Below are positions 11,202 through 19,481 of a DNA stretch of 50,127 nt, in pieces. How positions within the stretch are numbered: the stretch's first letter is position 1; each line of letters starts with the position of its first letter. Source of the stretch: Kangiella sp. (GTDB lineage: Bacteria > Pseudomonadota > Gammaproteobacteria > Enterobacterales > Kangiellaceae). The notes under the pieces were generated by a model, which was not told the DNA's origin, made no database searches, and was given only the letters and a program-made list of their open reading frames with translations. Made by a program: the position numbers and the translations under genes. Location of the stretch: the NCBI GenBank assembly GCA_028284185.1, contig JANQSG010000031.1:1-50127 (forward strand), read 5' to 3'.

Positions 11202-11621
11202 ATGTTCACGTTATTTAAAAAAGCTAAGGATATCACTATTGATAAGGTAGGCTTACTTCGATTCAGAGATGGCTCTTGGCAAGGTGTTTTGAGAATTGGC
11301 GACAATGATGTTGAGCTTTCATTAGATGGAAAAAAAGAAGAACCAAACACTTTTTGCATAGATTATTTAACTGAAAACATAGTAAAGCTAAATATCCTCT
11401 GGAGTGAGGCAATTGAATTTTCAAGGTTGAAAATGACAGAAAAAAACTTTGATAAAAAAGTGATTGACTCAAGTTTCCAACTAGTTGCAGTTTCAATTCA
11501 TAGACAAGGGGTGTTTGATGGAGGTGAACTCGTTTTTTGGTTTGAGATTGAAGCAGATACTAATGGAGGCTATTACGTATCATTTAAGGAGAACGCTCCT
11601 ATTAACTTTCATCGTGATTAA
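11202..11621 (+). CDS. Small cytosolic protein, candidate RHS immunity protein
   Basis: The 139-aa protein starts 14 bases after the RHS stop and has no signal peptide or membrane segment. It is rich in alternating beta-strand patterns (GLLRFRDGSWQGVL; GGELVFWFEIEAD), similar in style to small all-beta immunity proteins of polymorphic toxin loci. I do not recognise the exact family. A cytosolic gene of this size directly after the variable RHS tip is the standard place for cognate immunity, so the role is inferred from position. After its TAA the frame stays open for 26 further codons (starting EAWNQWGKT), so the present stop may be recent or the protein may once have been longer. Confidence 0.6.
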   Translation: MFTLFKKAKDITIDKVGLLRFRDGSWQGVLRIGDNDVELSLDGKKEEPNTFCIDYLTENIVKLNILWSEAIEFSRLKMTEKNFDKKVIDSSFQLVAVSIHRQGVFDGGELVFWFEIEADTNGGYYVSFKENAPINFHRD

Positions 11622-11943
11622 GAAGCCTGGAATCAATGGGGTAAGACCAGAGTAATTGATTTTCAGTGGGTAGTAATTGGACTCAATAAAGTTCGTGTTT
11701 AGCTACTCCATCCATCGAATAAAGGAGATAGATTTATTTTTTTAAGAAATTAGATTCCAAATAATTATTATGAAGTATAAGAATAATATTGAGTACAAAG
11801 AATTTGATATCGAAAAATCAGCCGAAGGTAAGAGTCAATACGATAAAGTTAAATTGCAGAATTTGTAATAAATGGGATAGGAAAGTATTACGCGGTCCTG
11901 GTAACAATAGTGAAAAGGTTTGAAGGAAAAAAGGCATCGAAAC
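11622..11943 (+). other. Coding-like remnant tract with no intact gene
   Basis: This 322-base gap has no ORF that looks functional. Three short pieces read like protein in different frames: a 26-codon continuation of the previous gene after its stop, a 32-codon ATG ORF at 11770-11868 (MKYKNNIEYKEFD at its start) without a visible ribosome site, and a stretch from about 11872 (YYAVLVTIVKRFEGKK) that runs into the next gene in another frame. Such debris is typical where toxin-tip/immunity cassettes have been exchanged in RHS loci. It could also be ordinary AT-rich spacer. Confidence 0.35.
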
Positions 11944-14900
11944 ATGCAGGATATAATAAAAAACATGATGAAGAATATAAAATACATTAAAAGTGTTGTA
12001 CTGCTCAGCTTTTTAATGCTGATTATGGCCACTTCGGTAAAAGCGGAAGATTCGATTTGTGCCGTTGTAAAAATTGAAATTTTGCAGGAATTGACTTTAG
12101 AGCGTCAGGGTTTTGAGGCTGAGTTAAAAATTGGCAATGTTTTAGATTCAGGTTCGATTGATAATATATCCATCAATGTTTGGTTTAAGGACGAAAATGA
12201 AGAATCTGTATTAGCCACTTCAAATCCTAATGACACAACGGCCAAGTTTTTTATTGATATTCAATCCATGCAGAACATTAATGATGTATCAGGTAACGGC
12301 ACGATTGCTGCGGGTGAAGAAGCGATTGTTAAATGGTTAATTATTCCTGCGCCTGGTGCTTCCGGTGGGCGTGAACGCGGTACTCTATATTTTGTGGGTG
12401 CAGATTTTAATTACACTTTAGAAGGTACAGCAGAAACCATTACCGTTGCGCCTGATACTATCTATGTTAAGCCAATGCCGCTGTTAACTTTGGATTATTT
12501 CTTACCAAGAAATGTATATGGCGATGATCCTTTTACGGATGAAGTGGAAGCGTCAGAGCCATTTACTTTAGGTGTGCGTGTTCAAAACAATGGCTATGGC
12601 GATGCGCACAAGTTAAAGATTGATTCAGCCCAACCTAAAATTGTTGAAAACGAACAAGGCTTACTGATTAGTTTTGAACTATTATCCAGTTATGTGGGTA
12701 ACGATCCGGTGAATAACAGTTTACTCCTCGATTTTGGTGATATTGAAGCCAATCAATCCAAAGTGGGCCGCTGGCAAATGCAAGTCAGTTTATCGGGTCG
12801 CTTTACTGAGTTTGGCGCAACTTTTACCCATGCTGATGAACTAGGCGGTCAGTTAACTTCTTTGTTAGAAGCGACGAATACTCACTTCTTAATTCATGAT
12901 GTGGTCAATGATATTGCCGGGCGTGATGATATCCGTGATTTCTTAGCTGAAGGCTTGGCGTCTCCGCGATTATTTGAATCTGACGGTACCACTTCTGACG
13001 TTCAAGATATTTCGGCTGATGCCACTTTCGAGTTTGAGCAAAATGCAGGTGAATATGCTCGTTATAAAATGACCCTGCCTCTAAACACGGGCTTAATATA
13101 CGCTAAGGTTTCAGATCCATTAAATGGAAACAAACAATTAGCCTATGTCACTCGCTCTGATGGTAAAAGCATTCACCAGCAAAATGCCTGGCTTTCAAGA
13201 GTGCAGGATAGAGTGACCCATAATTGGAGCCATTATGTGAATTTATTCGATGCTAATGGCACTCAAGAATATTACTTTTATTACCAAGATATCGTTATTC
13301 CACCAAAACCACCGGTCATTGCCTTTATTCCACAGCGAATTACCCATGAAACGGCAGATATAGGTTTTGTGGTTAATGCTTCCGATCCCGATGGTAATCC
13401 TGTTTCTATTAGTGCTAACCCATTACCACAAGGTGCGAGTTTTACAGATAACGGCGATGGCACTGCAAGCTTTAATTGGACCCCAGCAGTTGGTCAAGCT
13501 GGATTATATCCAATCACTTACATTGCCAATGATGGCTCTGCTACTTCCAGTAAAACGGCCACTATCGTTGTTCATCCGCATGATGACATTGACGGTGATG
13601 GGTTGAATGATGACTGGGAACGCGAGCATTTTGGTAACTTAGATCAAGATGCTTTTGGTGATTTTGATGGAGACGGTATTAGCAACTTGACTGAATTTGA
13701 AAATGGTACTAATCCAGCGGTTCCAGATGGTCCGCCTACACCGACGGTATTTACACCAGCGATTGACGGTGAAGTTACTCAGTTGCCGGTTGAATTAAGT
13801 GTCGAAAACGGCATTTATGATGGTCCGCATGAAGTGATTTATCAGTTTGAGCTTTATGCTGATGAGGGCATGACCGAGCGTTTGGATTATTATAACTCGA
13901 TCGCTTGGGATACCGATGGAGTAAGCTCTTGGACGCCATCTATACAGCTTGACGATAATAAAGGCTACTACTGGCGTGCCAGAGCCTATGACGGCTTTAC
14001 TTACAGCAGTTGGGCTAATGGACATTTCTTTGTCAATACTGTCAATGATTTACCCTCTATTCCAACTTTATCGGCTCCTGCATTAGGTGCAGAGTTGATC
14101 GATACGAATCCAAAACTTGAGGTAGGTAACAGCCAGGATATTGACCGCGATAGCTTGTATTACAATTTTAAGGTGTATTCAGATAGTGATTTGCAAAATT
14201 TAGTGGCGGACTCCGGCGTGGTCGAAGAGGGTAGCGATGGCATGACCGCTTGGATGATCGGTTTGTTGTTAAACGATTTGCAAACCTATTATTGGAAAGT
14301 CAGTGTTACCGATGAGCATAATGCTTCTGTTGAGACGGATGTCTTTAACTTCGTATGGCGTGTTTCTAACCAGGCGCCTCCAGCTCCAACAATAGTATCA
14401 CCAATTGATAATGCTGAAGTGACAAGATTAACGCCTGAATTAAAGGCTGGCAAAGTCATTGATCCTAATAATGATCCTGTGGAATATATTTTCCAATTGG
14501 ATAGGGTGAATACTTTTGATAGTGCTGAATTGGTTGAGCAGCTGGTTACTGTTGATGAAACTCAAGCCAATGTCGTTTGGACTTTATCGGGTTTGAATGA
14601 CAACAGCACCTACTTCTGGCGTGTCAAAGCCCGCGATCCTAGCTTGGCATCCAGTGATTGGGTATCCGCGAGTTTCTTTGTGAATACCGAAAACGATGTG
14701 CCTAGTGTTCCAGTGATTAAAAACCCAGGGCATGAAGCCTGGGTTGATTCAAGAACGCCATTATTAGAGGTGTTTTCAAGCAGTGATTTGGATAATGATC
14801 CCATTCGCTATGAATTTGAGGTTTACGCTGATGAGGCTATGAGCGTTAAGGTGATGGGTTTTGTTAGCAATCTACCTGAATGGCAAACATACACTTTAAA

Positions 14901-16032
14901 TGATAATTCCTACTATTACTGGCGCGCTAGAGCTTTGGATAATGAAGATGCCACTAGTAATTGGACTGCACTAAATAGTTTCTATGTTAACGACAATGAG
15001 TATGATGATCCGCCGACTTTTACTTGGTTAGCACCATTAGAGACAATTAAGGCAACGCCAAATACTGAAGTGCAGCTAGCATGGCAAGATAAAGATTCTG
15101 ATAGTTCTGCGGTGATCCGTTTGTATTATTCAGTGAATGAAGATGGTTCAGAACCGATTGTAATTGCTGAGAATATTGCTGAGGATGCTGATGCAGTAGG
15201 GGATAGTTATAGCTGGAATATAGGTGAGCTTGAGTTAGGTTTCTACTATATTTTCGGTGAAATTAGCGATGCTAACTCAACGATTACGGCTAAAGCACCA
15301 GGTTTATTAGAAGCCATTCCAGAGCCAATTATTCCAGGTAATGTAATTGTCACAACTGAGCCTTTGATTGACTTGTATGAAGTCTATCAAAGCCCGGTTT
15401 CTAAGAGCTTTACAGTGCACTTAGATAAAGAGCCTAAAGCGAATGTAATAGTTCCGATTATTAATCCAGAGCCATTAAGATTTACTATTAGTGCTAGTTC
15501 GTTGACGTTTAATGCTGATAATTGGAATACACCGCAAAGCGTTATTTTGACACCACTGAATAACTGCTTTGTGGATGGTCATGTTAACTATGAAATTGGT
15601 GTGGATTTTGCGACTAGTGATGACAAAGCTTTTGATCAAATCAAAGGCGATAATGTCAAAGTGATGTTGTATAACGATGATCCAAAGCTTTATGCTGAAA
15701 ATCAAACCAGCCTTAGCGAAAACCTGGCTATCTGTGGTTTAGTTGAAAAGAATCATATTGTTTTAAGTAATAGTACTCACCAATATGAGTATGTGTTTTA
15801 CCTTAAAAACTTAGCTAATCAAACAATAGAAGAAGTGGAAATTGAGTTGAAGAGTAAGCAAGCTCAGATAAAAACAGTCTCTGATAGCATTGGCTTCCCT
15901 GAAATGGCCCCACAAGCGATTAGTAAGTCAGAAGAGCAAGTGATGTTTGTCGTGTATAATGCATTACCAGCTATCAATTGGTTAAATCCAGGCTGGTATG
16001 AATTAATTATTGATGAAATGGACTTTGACTAG
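11944..16032 (+). CDS. Second giant exported Ig/FN3-repeat protein of the RHS locus
   Basis: The frame is open from TTG 11920, but ATG 11944 has an AAGG about 10 bases upstream. ATG 11965/11968 would give a neat signal peptide (MKNIKYIKSVVLLSF, then SVKA/ED). About 1362 aa. Order from 11944: an N-terminal all-beta region (about 40-440) unlike common repeats; a cadherin/He_PIG-like domain (about 458-546, DPDGNPV, GTASFNWTP); a thrombospondin-3-like DxDGDG segment (about 548-593); four tandem FN3-like units of roughly 100 aa (about 600-1019), each ending in YYWRARA/YFWRVKA; a Calx-beta-like region with NADNWNTPQSV; and a final beta domain. It is predicted periplasmic or surface exposed. The tandem WRxRA units suggest internal duplication. 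It probably partners the RHS protein and the upstream giant; no enzyme motif is visible. Confidence 0.85.
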   Translation: MQDIIKNMMKNIKYIKSVVLLSFLMLIMATSVKAEDSICAVVKIEILQELTLERQGFEAELKIGNVLDSGSIDNISINVWFKDENEESVLATSNPNDTTAKFFIDIQSMQNINDVSGNGTIAAGEEAIVKWLIIPAPGASGGRERGTLYFVGADFNYTLEGTAETITVAPDTIYVKPMPLLTLDYFLPRNVYGDDPFTDEVEASEPFTLGVRVQNNGYGDAHKLKIDSAQPKIVENEQGLLISFELLSSYVGNDPVNNSLLLDFGDIEANQSKVGRWQMQVSLSGRFTEFGATFTHADELGGQLTSLLEATNTHFLIHDVVNDIAGRDDIRDFLAEGLASPRLFESDGTTSDVQDISADATFEFEQNAGEYARYKMTLPLNTGLIYAKVSDPLNGNKQLAYVTRSDGKSIHQQNAWLSRVQDRVTHNWSHYVNLFDANGTQEYYFYYQDIVIPPKPPVIAFIPQRITHETADIGFVVNASDPDGNPVSISANPLPQGASFTDNGDGTASFNWTPAVGQAGLYPITYIANDGSATSSKTATIVVHPHDDIDGDGLNDDWEREHFGNLDQDAFGDFDGDGISNLTEFENGTNPAVPDGPPTPTVFTPAIDGEVTQLPVELSVENGIYDGPHEVIYQFELYADEGMTERLDYYNSIAWDTDGVSSWTPSIQLDDNKGYYWRARAYDGFTYSSWANGHFFVNTVNDLPSIPTLSAPALGAELIDTNPKLEVGNSQDIDRDSLYYNFKVYSDSDLQNLVADSGVVEEGSDGMTAWMIGLLLNDLQTYYWKVSVTDEHNASVETDVFNFVWRVSNQAPPAPTIVSPIDNAEVTRLTPELKAGKVIDPNNDPVEYIFQLDRVNTFDSAELVEQLVTVDETQANVVWTLSGLNDNSTYFWRVKARDPSLASSDWVSASFFVNTENDVPSVPVIKNPGHEAWVDSRTPLLEVFSSSDLDNDPIRYEFEVYADEAMSVKVMGFVSNLPEWQTYTLNDNSYYYWRARALDNEDATSNWTALNSFYVNDNEYDDPPTFTWLAPLETIKATPNTEVQLAWQDKDSDSSAVIRLYYSVNEDGSEPIVIAENIAEDADAVGDSYSWNIGELELGFYYIFGEISDANSTITAKAPGLLEAIPEPIIPGNVIVTTEPLIDLYEVYQSPVSKSFTVHLDKEPKANVIVPIINPEPLRFTISASSLTFNADNWNTPQSVILTPLNNCFVDGHVNYEIGVDFATSDDKAFDQIKGDNVKVMLYNDDPKLYAENQTSLSENLAICGLVEKNHIVLSNSTHQYEYVFYLKNLANQTIEEVEIELKSKQAQIKTVSDSIGFPEMAPQAISKSEEQVMFVVYNALPAINWLNPGWYELIIDEMDFD

Positions 16033-16044
16033 AGTGATTTGCTA

Positions 16045-16914
16045 ATGATTTATCGCAGTTTTTTTCGCATAATTATTTTATTTTTGATGTCATCCGTTTC
16101 TTTTGGAGACGAACTGAAAGAAGTTTTATCAAATAACACGATTAAAGTCTGTAAAACAAGTGATGAAGTTTTTGAATTTGGCTTAAAAAATAAATTTTCT
16201 GATAGGCAGTTGAGTTTATATATACCGCCATTTGAGGCCAGCCAAGCCTATCAACAAGGTAAGCTTCTTATAATTGATGTAAGGGATCCGAAAGAATACG
16301 CAAAGTTTCGTATTCCTGATTCCATTAATTTACCAGTAAATAGTATCCAGCATAAAAGTATATTCAAGAAAAAACGTTTGTTACTGATTAATAATGGTAA
16401 GCACTATAAAGCTTTGGAAGCGGCTGCTCAGTTACTTTTAGAAAAAGGCTTTGTCAGCGTAAAAATTTTAGATGGTGGTATTAAAACCTGGAAAGACACT
16501 ATTCGTCTAATGGATGGGCAAGCAGGATTAACAAGTAATTTAAAATACTTAGGAGTTCGTGAATTTCTGCCAGAATCACAACATGGTCCCTGGTTAATTG
16601 TCGATGTAGGAGATGAGCCGAGCTTTAAAGAAAAAGTAAATGGCGAAATTAAATATTTGAAGCTGGATGAAGCGTTTGCTGCAAACCTGAATTCAATTCT
16701 GCGTGAAGAATTAAACCCTTTAATTCGTGTATTGTTCGTTTCTAATCAAGCTGATTTTTCTAATCAGCTTGAACATCAATTAAAGCAAGTCAGTATTGGC
16801 CCCTATCATGTGCTTAAGCATACTACGGACTATATTGATGTTTTAAAGCGTCAAAGTTTATTAGCACACAAAAAGAGCACAAGAAATTTGGATGCTTGTG
16901 GTTATGAATCGTAA
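16045..16914 (+). CDS. Exported rhodanese-fold protein lacking the catalytic cysteine
   Basis: ATG 16045 is preferred over the in-frame TTG at 16039 because the product then begins with a clean signal peptide (MIYRSFFRIIILFLMSSVSFG). About 289 aa. Residues near 62-155 form a rhodanese domain: VRDPKEYAKFRIPDSINLP is the family's first signature and ILDGGIKTWKD the last. At the active-site loop (near residue 115), where active members have a Cys followed by a basic six-residue loop, the sequence reads INNGKHYKA, so no sulfur acceptor is present. The C-terminal half looks like a second, degenerate rhodanese fold (IVDVGDEPSFKEK). Sulfurtransferase activity is therefore unlikely and a binding or structural role more likely. 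It starts 12 bases after the giant gene and overlaps the transglutaminase gene by 11 bases (ATG 16904), so these are probably cotranslated. Confidence 0.78.
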   Translation: MIYRSFFRIIILFLMSSVSFGDELKEVLSNNTIKVCKTSDEVFEFGLKNKFSDRQLSLYIPPFEASQAYQQGKLLIIDVRDPKEYAKFRIPDSINLPVNSIQHKSIFKKKRLLLINNGKHYKALEAAAQLLLEKGFVSVKILDGGIKTWKDTIRLMDGQAGLTSNLKYLGVREFLPESQHGPWLIVDVGDEPSFKEKVNGEIKYLKLDEAFAANLNSILREELNPLIRVLFVSNQADFSNQLEHQLKQVSIGPYHVLKHTTDYIDVLKRQSLLAHKKSTRNLDACGYES

Positions 16915-17776
16915 TCTTGTTTTAGGAGTATTAGCGATTGTACTCTTGGTTGGAGTAGGTGGGTATTATTATTTCGGTAAAGAGAGTGTAGTAGTAGCTC
17001 CCGAATATCCTATAAAAAAACACTTTAAATGGCGCTATAAGCTGACTAATACATCCGATCAAATGCTTGAAAATGTGATTTTTACTACGCAAATCCCACT
17101 TGAAAAATCTTCTTTTCAAATTAGAGAAAAGCTTAAAGCCAGCTTACCATACAAATCAGAAACCACTGCCTTTGGTGATACAGTCATATTCACGATTCCG
17201 ACCTTATCTCCTTATCAATCTAAATTTATCGATTTGAAATCAAATATGGCCTTCAATGTAGTTTCACAAACAGCAAATAATAACGAAAGCTTGGAAAAAT
17301 ATTTATTGACTACAAACTTAATTCAAGTTGATTCCCCTGAAATTAGCGGGTTAGCTAAAAAACTAATAGGCAATAATGATAAAAAAACAGCCAGTAATAT
17401 TTATCACTGGATTAAAAATAATTTAAAGTATTCTGGCTATATAAAGAAAGATTTAGGTGCGCTATATGCCCTAGAGCAGAAAAAAGGCGACTGTACTGAA
17501 TACGCAATGCTTATGGCTGCTCTGGCAAGAGCAAGTGGAATTCCTACAAAAGTCATTAGTGGTTTTGTCTATCAAAACAGCTCGGTTATTAAAGCTGAAG
17601 ATCTTCATAACTGGGTTGAAGTTTACATTGATGGTAAGTGGCAAATCATAGACCCGCAAAAAGAAAGATTTATGGAAAAAGAGCATGAGTATCTTGCTTT
17701 TATGATTTATGATGGCAGTGGCAAGAATATTCCTATTTCAAAAGTATTTTCTCCTAACGTATCAATAGGGCTTTAG
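16904..17776 (+). CDS. Membrane-anchored transglutaminase-like (papain-fold) protein
   Basis: ATG 16904 gives one N-terminal membrane anchor (LVLGVLAIVLLVGVGGYYYF) and a 290-aa protein; ATG 16892 is four codons earlier in frame. Residues 40-150 form a beta-rich periplasmic domain with no clear family. Residues about 165-255 are a transglutaminase-core domain with an intact triad: Cys197 in GDCTEYAML, His235 in LHNWVEVYI, Asp250 in IIDPQ. Bacterial members are cysteine proteases, amidases or crosslinkers. In this locus it could process or crosslink the giant repeat proteins or the RHS shell, which is inference. It is the last gene of the + strand cluster and is followed by a strong hairpin terminator at 17849. 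Confidence 0.85.
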   Translation: MNRNLVLGVLAIVLLVGVGGYYYFGKESVVVAPEYPIKKHFKWRYKLTNTSDQMLENVIFTTQIPLEKSSFQIREKLKASLPYKSETTAFGDTVIFTIPTLSPYQSKFIDLKSNMAFNVVSQTANNNESLEKYLLTTNLIQVDSPEISGLAKKLIGNNDKKTASNIYHWIKNNLKYSGYIKKDLGALYALEQKKGDCTEYAMLMAALARASGIPTKVISGFVYQNSSVIKAEDLHNWVEVYIDGKWQIIDPQKERFMEKEHEYLAFMIYDGSGKNIPISKVFSPNVSIGL

Positions 17777-17848
17777 TTTTTATTTAAAGCTATCAGTTTC
17801 GTTAACGGTTATATCACTAAAACCACACTAAATTATTTCTTAAAAACG

Positions 17849-17875
17849 AAAAAGGTGATTTTCATCACCTTTTTT
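17849..17875. terminator. Bidirectional intrinsic terminator between RHS locus and nrdB
   Basis: A perfect 11-bp stem (AAAAAGGTGAT / ATCACCTTTTT) with a TTTC loop lies between two convergent genes. The A-tract on one side and T-tract on the other allow termination in both directions. Confidence 0.9.
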
Positions 17876-17915
17876 AAAATTTCATTATCTGTGCAAAATA
17901 ACGATTGTTGTCAGA

Positions 17916-19220
17916 CTAGTCCCAATTCAGTGCTCCTCCTGTTTGGTACTCAATAACGCGAGTTTCAAAGAAGTTTTTCTCTTTTTTAAGATCCATGATT
18001 TCACTCATCCACGGGAATGGATTGGAAACGCCTTTAAATTGCTCTGGCAGGCCTAGTTGAGCCAAGCGGCGGTTACAAATAAATTGCAGATATTCTTCCA
18101 TCATGTTGGCATTCATGCCGAGTACACCGCGTGGCATGGTGTCACGTGCATATTCGATTTCCAATTGAGTACCTTCCAGGATCATCTGAGTCACTTCTTG
18201 TTGGAATTCTTTTGTCCAAAGGTGAGGATTTTCCAGTTTGATCTGGTTGATAATATCAACCCCAAAGTTTAAGTGCATCGATTCATCGCGCAAAATGTAT
18301 TGGAACTGTTCTGCAACCCCAGTCATCTTGTTGCGACGCCCCATAGACAAGATTTGGGTAAAGCCACAGTAGAAGAAAATACCTTCAGTAACGCAATAGA
18401 AACCAACCAGATTACGCAATAACTCCTGATCTGATTCAGGAGTGCCAGTTTGAAAATAAGGATTTGAAATCCCTTTGGTGTGCTCAATACTCCAGGCGGC
18501 TTTCTTGGCAATACTAGGTACTTCACGGTACATATTAAAGACTTCTGCTTCATCCATACCTAAAGACTCAACACAATATTGGTAAGCGTGGGTATGAATT
18601 GCCTCTTCAAAAGCCTGGCGCAAGATATATTGACGACACTCAGGATTGGTGATCAAGCGGTAAATAGCCAGTACCAGATTGTTAGCCACCAGTGAATCAG
18701 CTGTTGAGAAGTAGCCTAATGAGCGCATGACGATTTTGCGTTCGTCTTCGGTCAGGCCATTCGGATCTTTCCAGGTAGCAACATCTTTGGTCATGTTGAT
18801 TTCCTGTGGCATCCAGTGATTAGCACAACCATCCAGATATTTTTGCCATGCCCAATCGTATTTAAAGGGCACCAGCTGGTTTAGGTCGGCACGGCAGTTG
18901 ATCATTTTTTTATCATCAACCTGAATACGAGCCGCACCCATTTCTAACTCTTCCAGACCAGGAGCCACATTTAACTTATCCAAACCGGCTTGCGCGCGCT
19001 CAGTTGGATTTTCAATACTTGAATAGTTTGCTTTTGGCTCAGTGACTTGTGCTGCTGTAGCTTGAGTTGTATTGGTCGCCGTAGGTGCAGTCGCTTCTAC
19101 TGGAGAAGCCACATTAGTTTCTGCTTGCGAAACTTTTTCTGAAATTGTTTGAGCTGCCTGAGAAGCTGGTTTTTTCGCTTCTGGCTGCTCGTCTTTATTA
19201 TAATCGTCCCAATTGAACAT
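17916..19220 (-). CDS. nrdB: Class Ia ribonucleotide reductase, beta (radical) subunit
   Basis: NrdB houses the diiron-tyrosyl radical that NrdA needs to make dNDPs. The 434-aa protein carries the diiron ligands Asp175, Glu206, His209, Glu279, Glu313 and His316 and the radical tyrosine Tyr213 (EAIHTHAY), aligned by motif to E. coli D84, E115, H118, E204, E238, H241 and Y122. The ATG has GAGGT six bases upstream. Residues about 10-75 form an Ala/Thr/Gln/Glu-rich low-complexity linker after a short MFNWDDYN start, making the protein longer than E. coli NrdB (376 aa). It lies 261 bases downstream of nrdA on the same strand, presumably cotranscribed. Confidence 0.96.
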   Translation of the reverse strand: MFNWDDYNKDEQPEAKKPASQAAQTISEKVSQAETNVASPVEATAPTATNTTQATAAQVTEPKANYSSIENPTERAQAGLDKLNVAPGLEELEMGAARIQVDDKKMINCRADLNQLVPFKYDWAWQKYLDGCANHWMPQEINMTKDVATWKDPNGLTEDERKIVMRSLGYFSTADSLVANNLVLAIYRLITNPECRQYILRQAFEEAIHTHAYQYCVESLGMDEAEVFNMYREVPSIAKKAAWSIEHTKGISNPYFQTGTPESDQELLRNLVGFYCVTEGIFFYCGFTQILSMGRRNKMTGVAEQFQYILRDESMHLNFGVDIINQIKLENPHLWTKEFQQEVTQMILEGTQLEIEYARDTMPRGVLGMNANMMEEYLQFICNRRLAQLGLPEQFKGVSNPFPWMSEIMDLKKEKNFFETRVIEYQTGGALNWD

Positions 19221-19481
19221 AGTTACCTCAATTTATTAACACTTGGTGTTTATCATTTAAAAAGTGGGGGGTAGAAATTGGACAAAACCCCCTGGTTGTT
19301 GCTTATGCCCAGGCTCTAGCCCCCTAACTTTTTGTTGTCACTTTTACGTCATGGCGCTTAACTAGCTATTCATGAATAATTAGTCGCGCCTTCTTCTCTT
19401 TTGTTTTATGTCTGCCTTTCTTTACCAGCCTAAGCAGACGATTAAGCATGTTTGATCAATTTCCTGTTCAGCGGCTTACGA

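Noticed and set aside
19264-19293. Terminator between nrdA and nrdB from GGGGG...CCCCC
   Set aside because: The stem is short, the loop is long and no T-run follows on the minus strand; nrdB would be cut off from its promoter.
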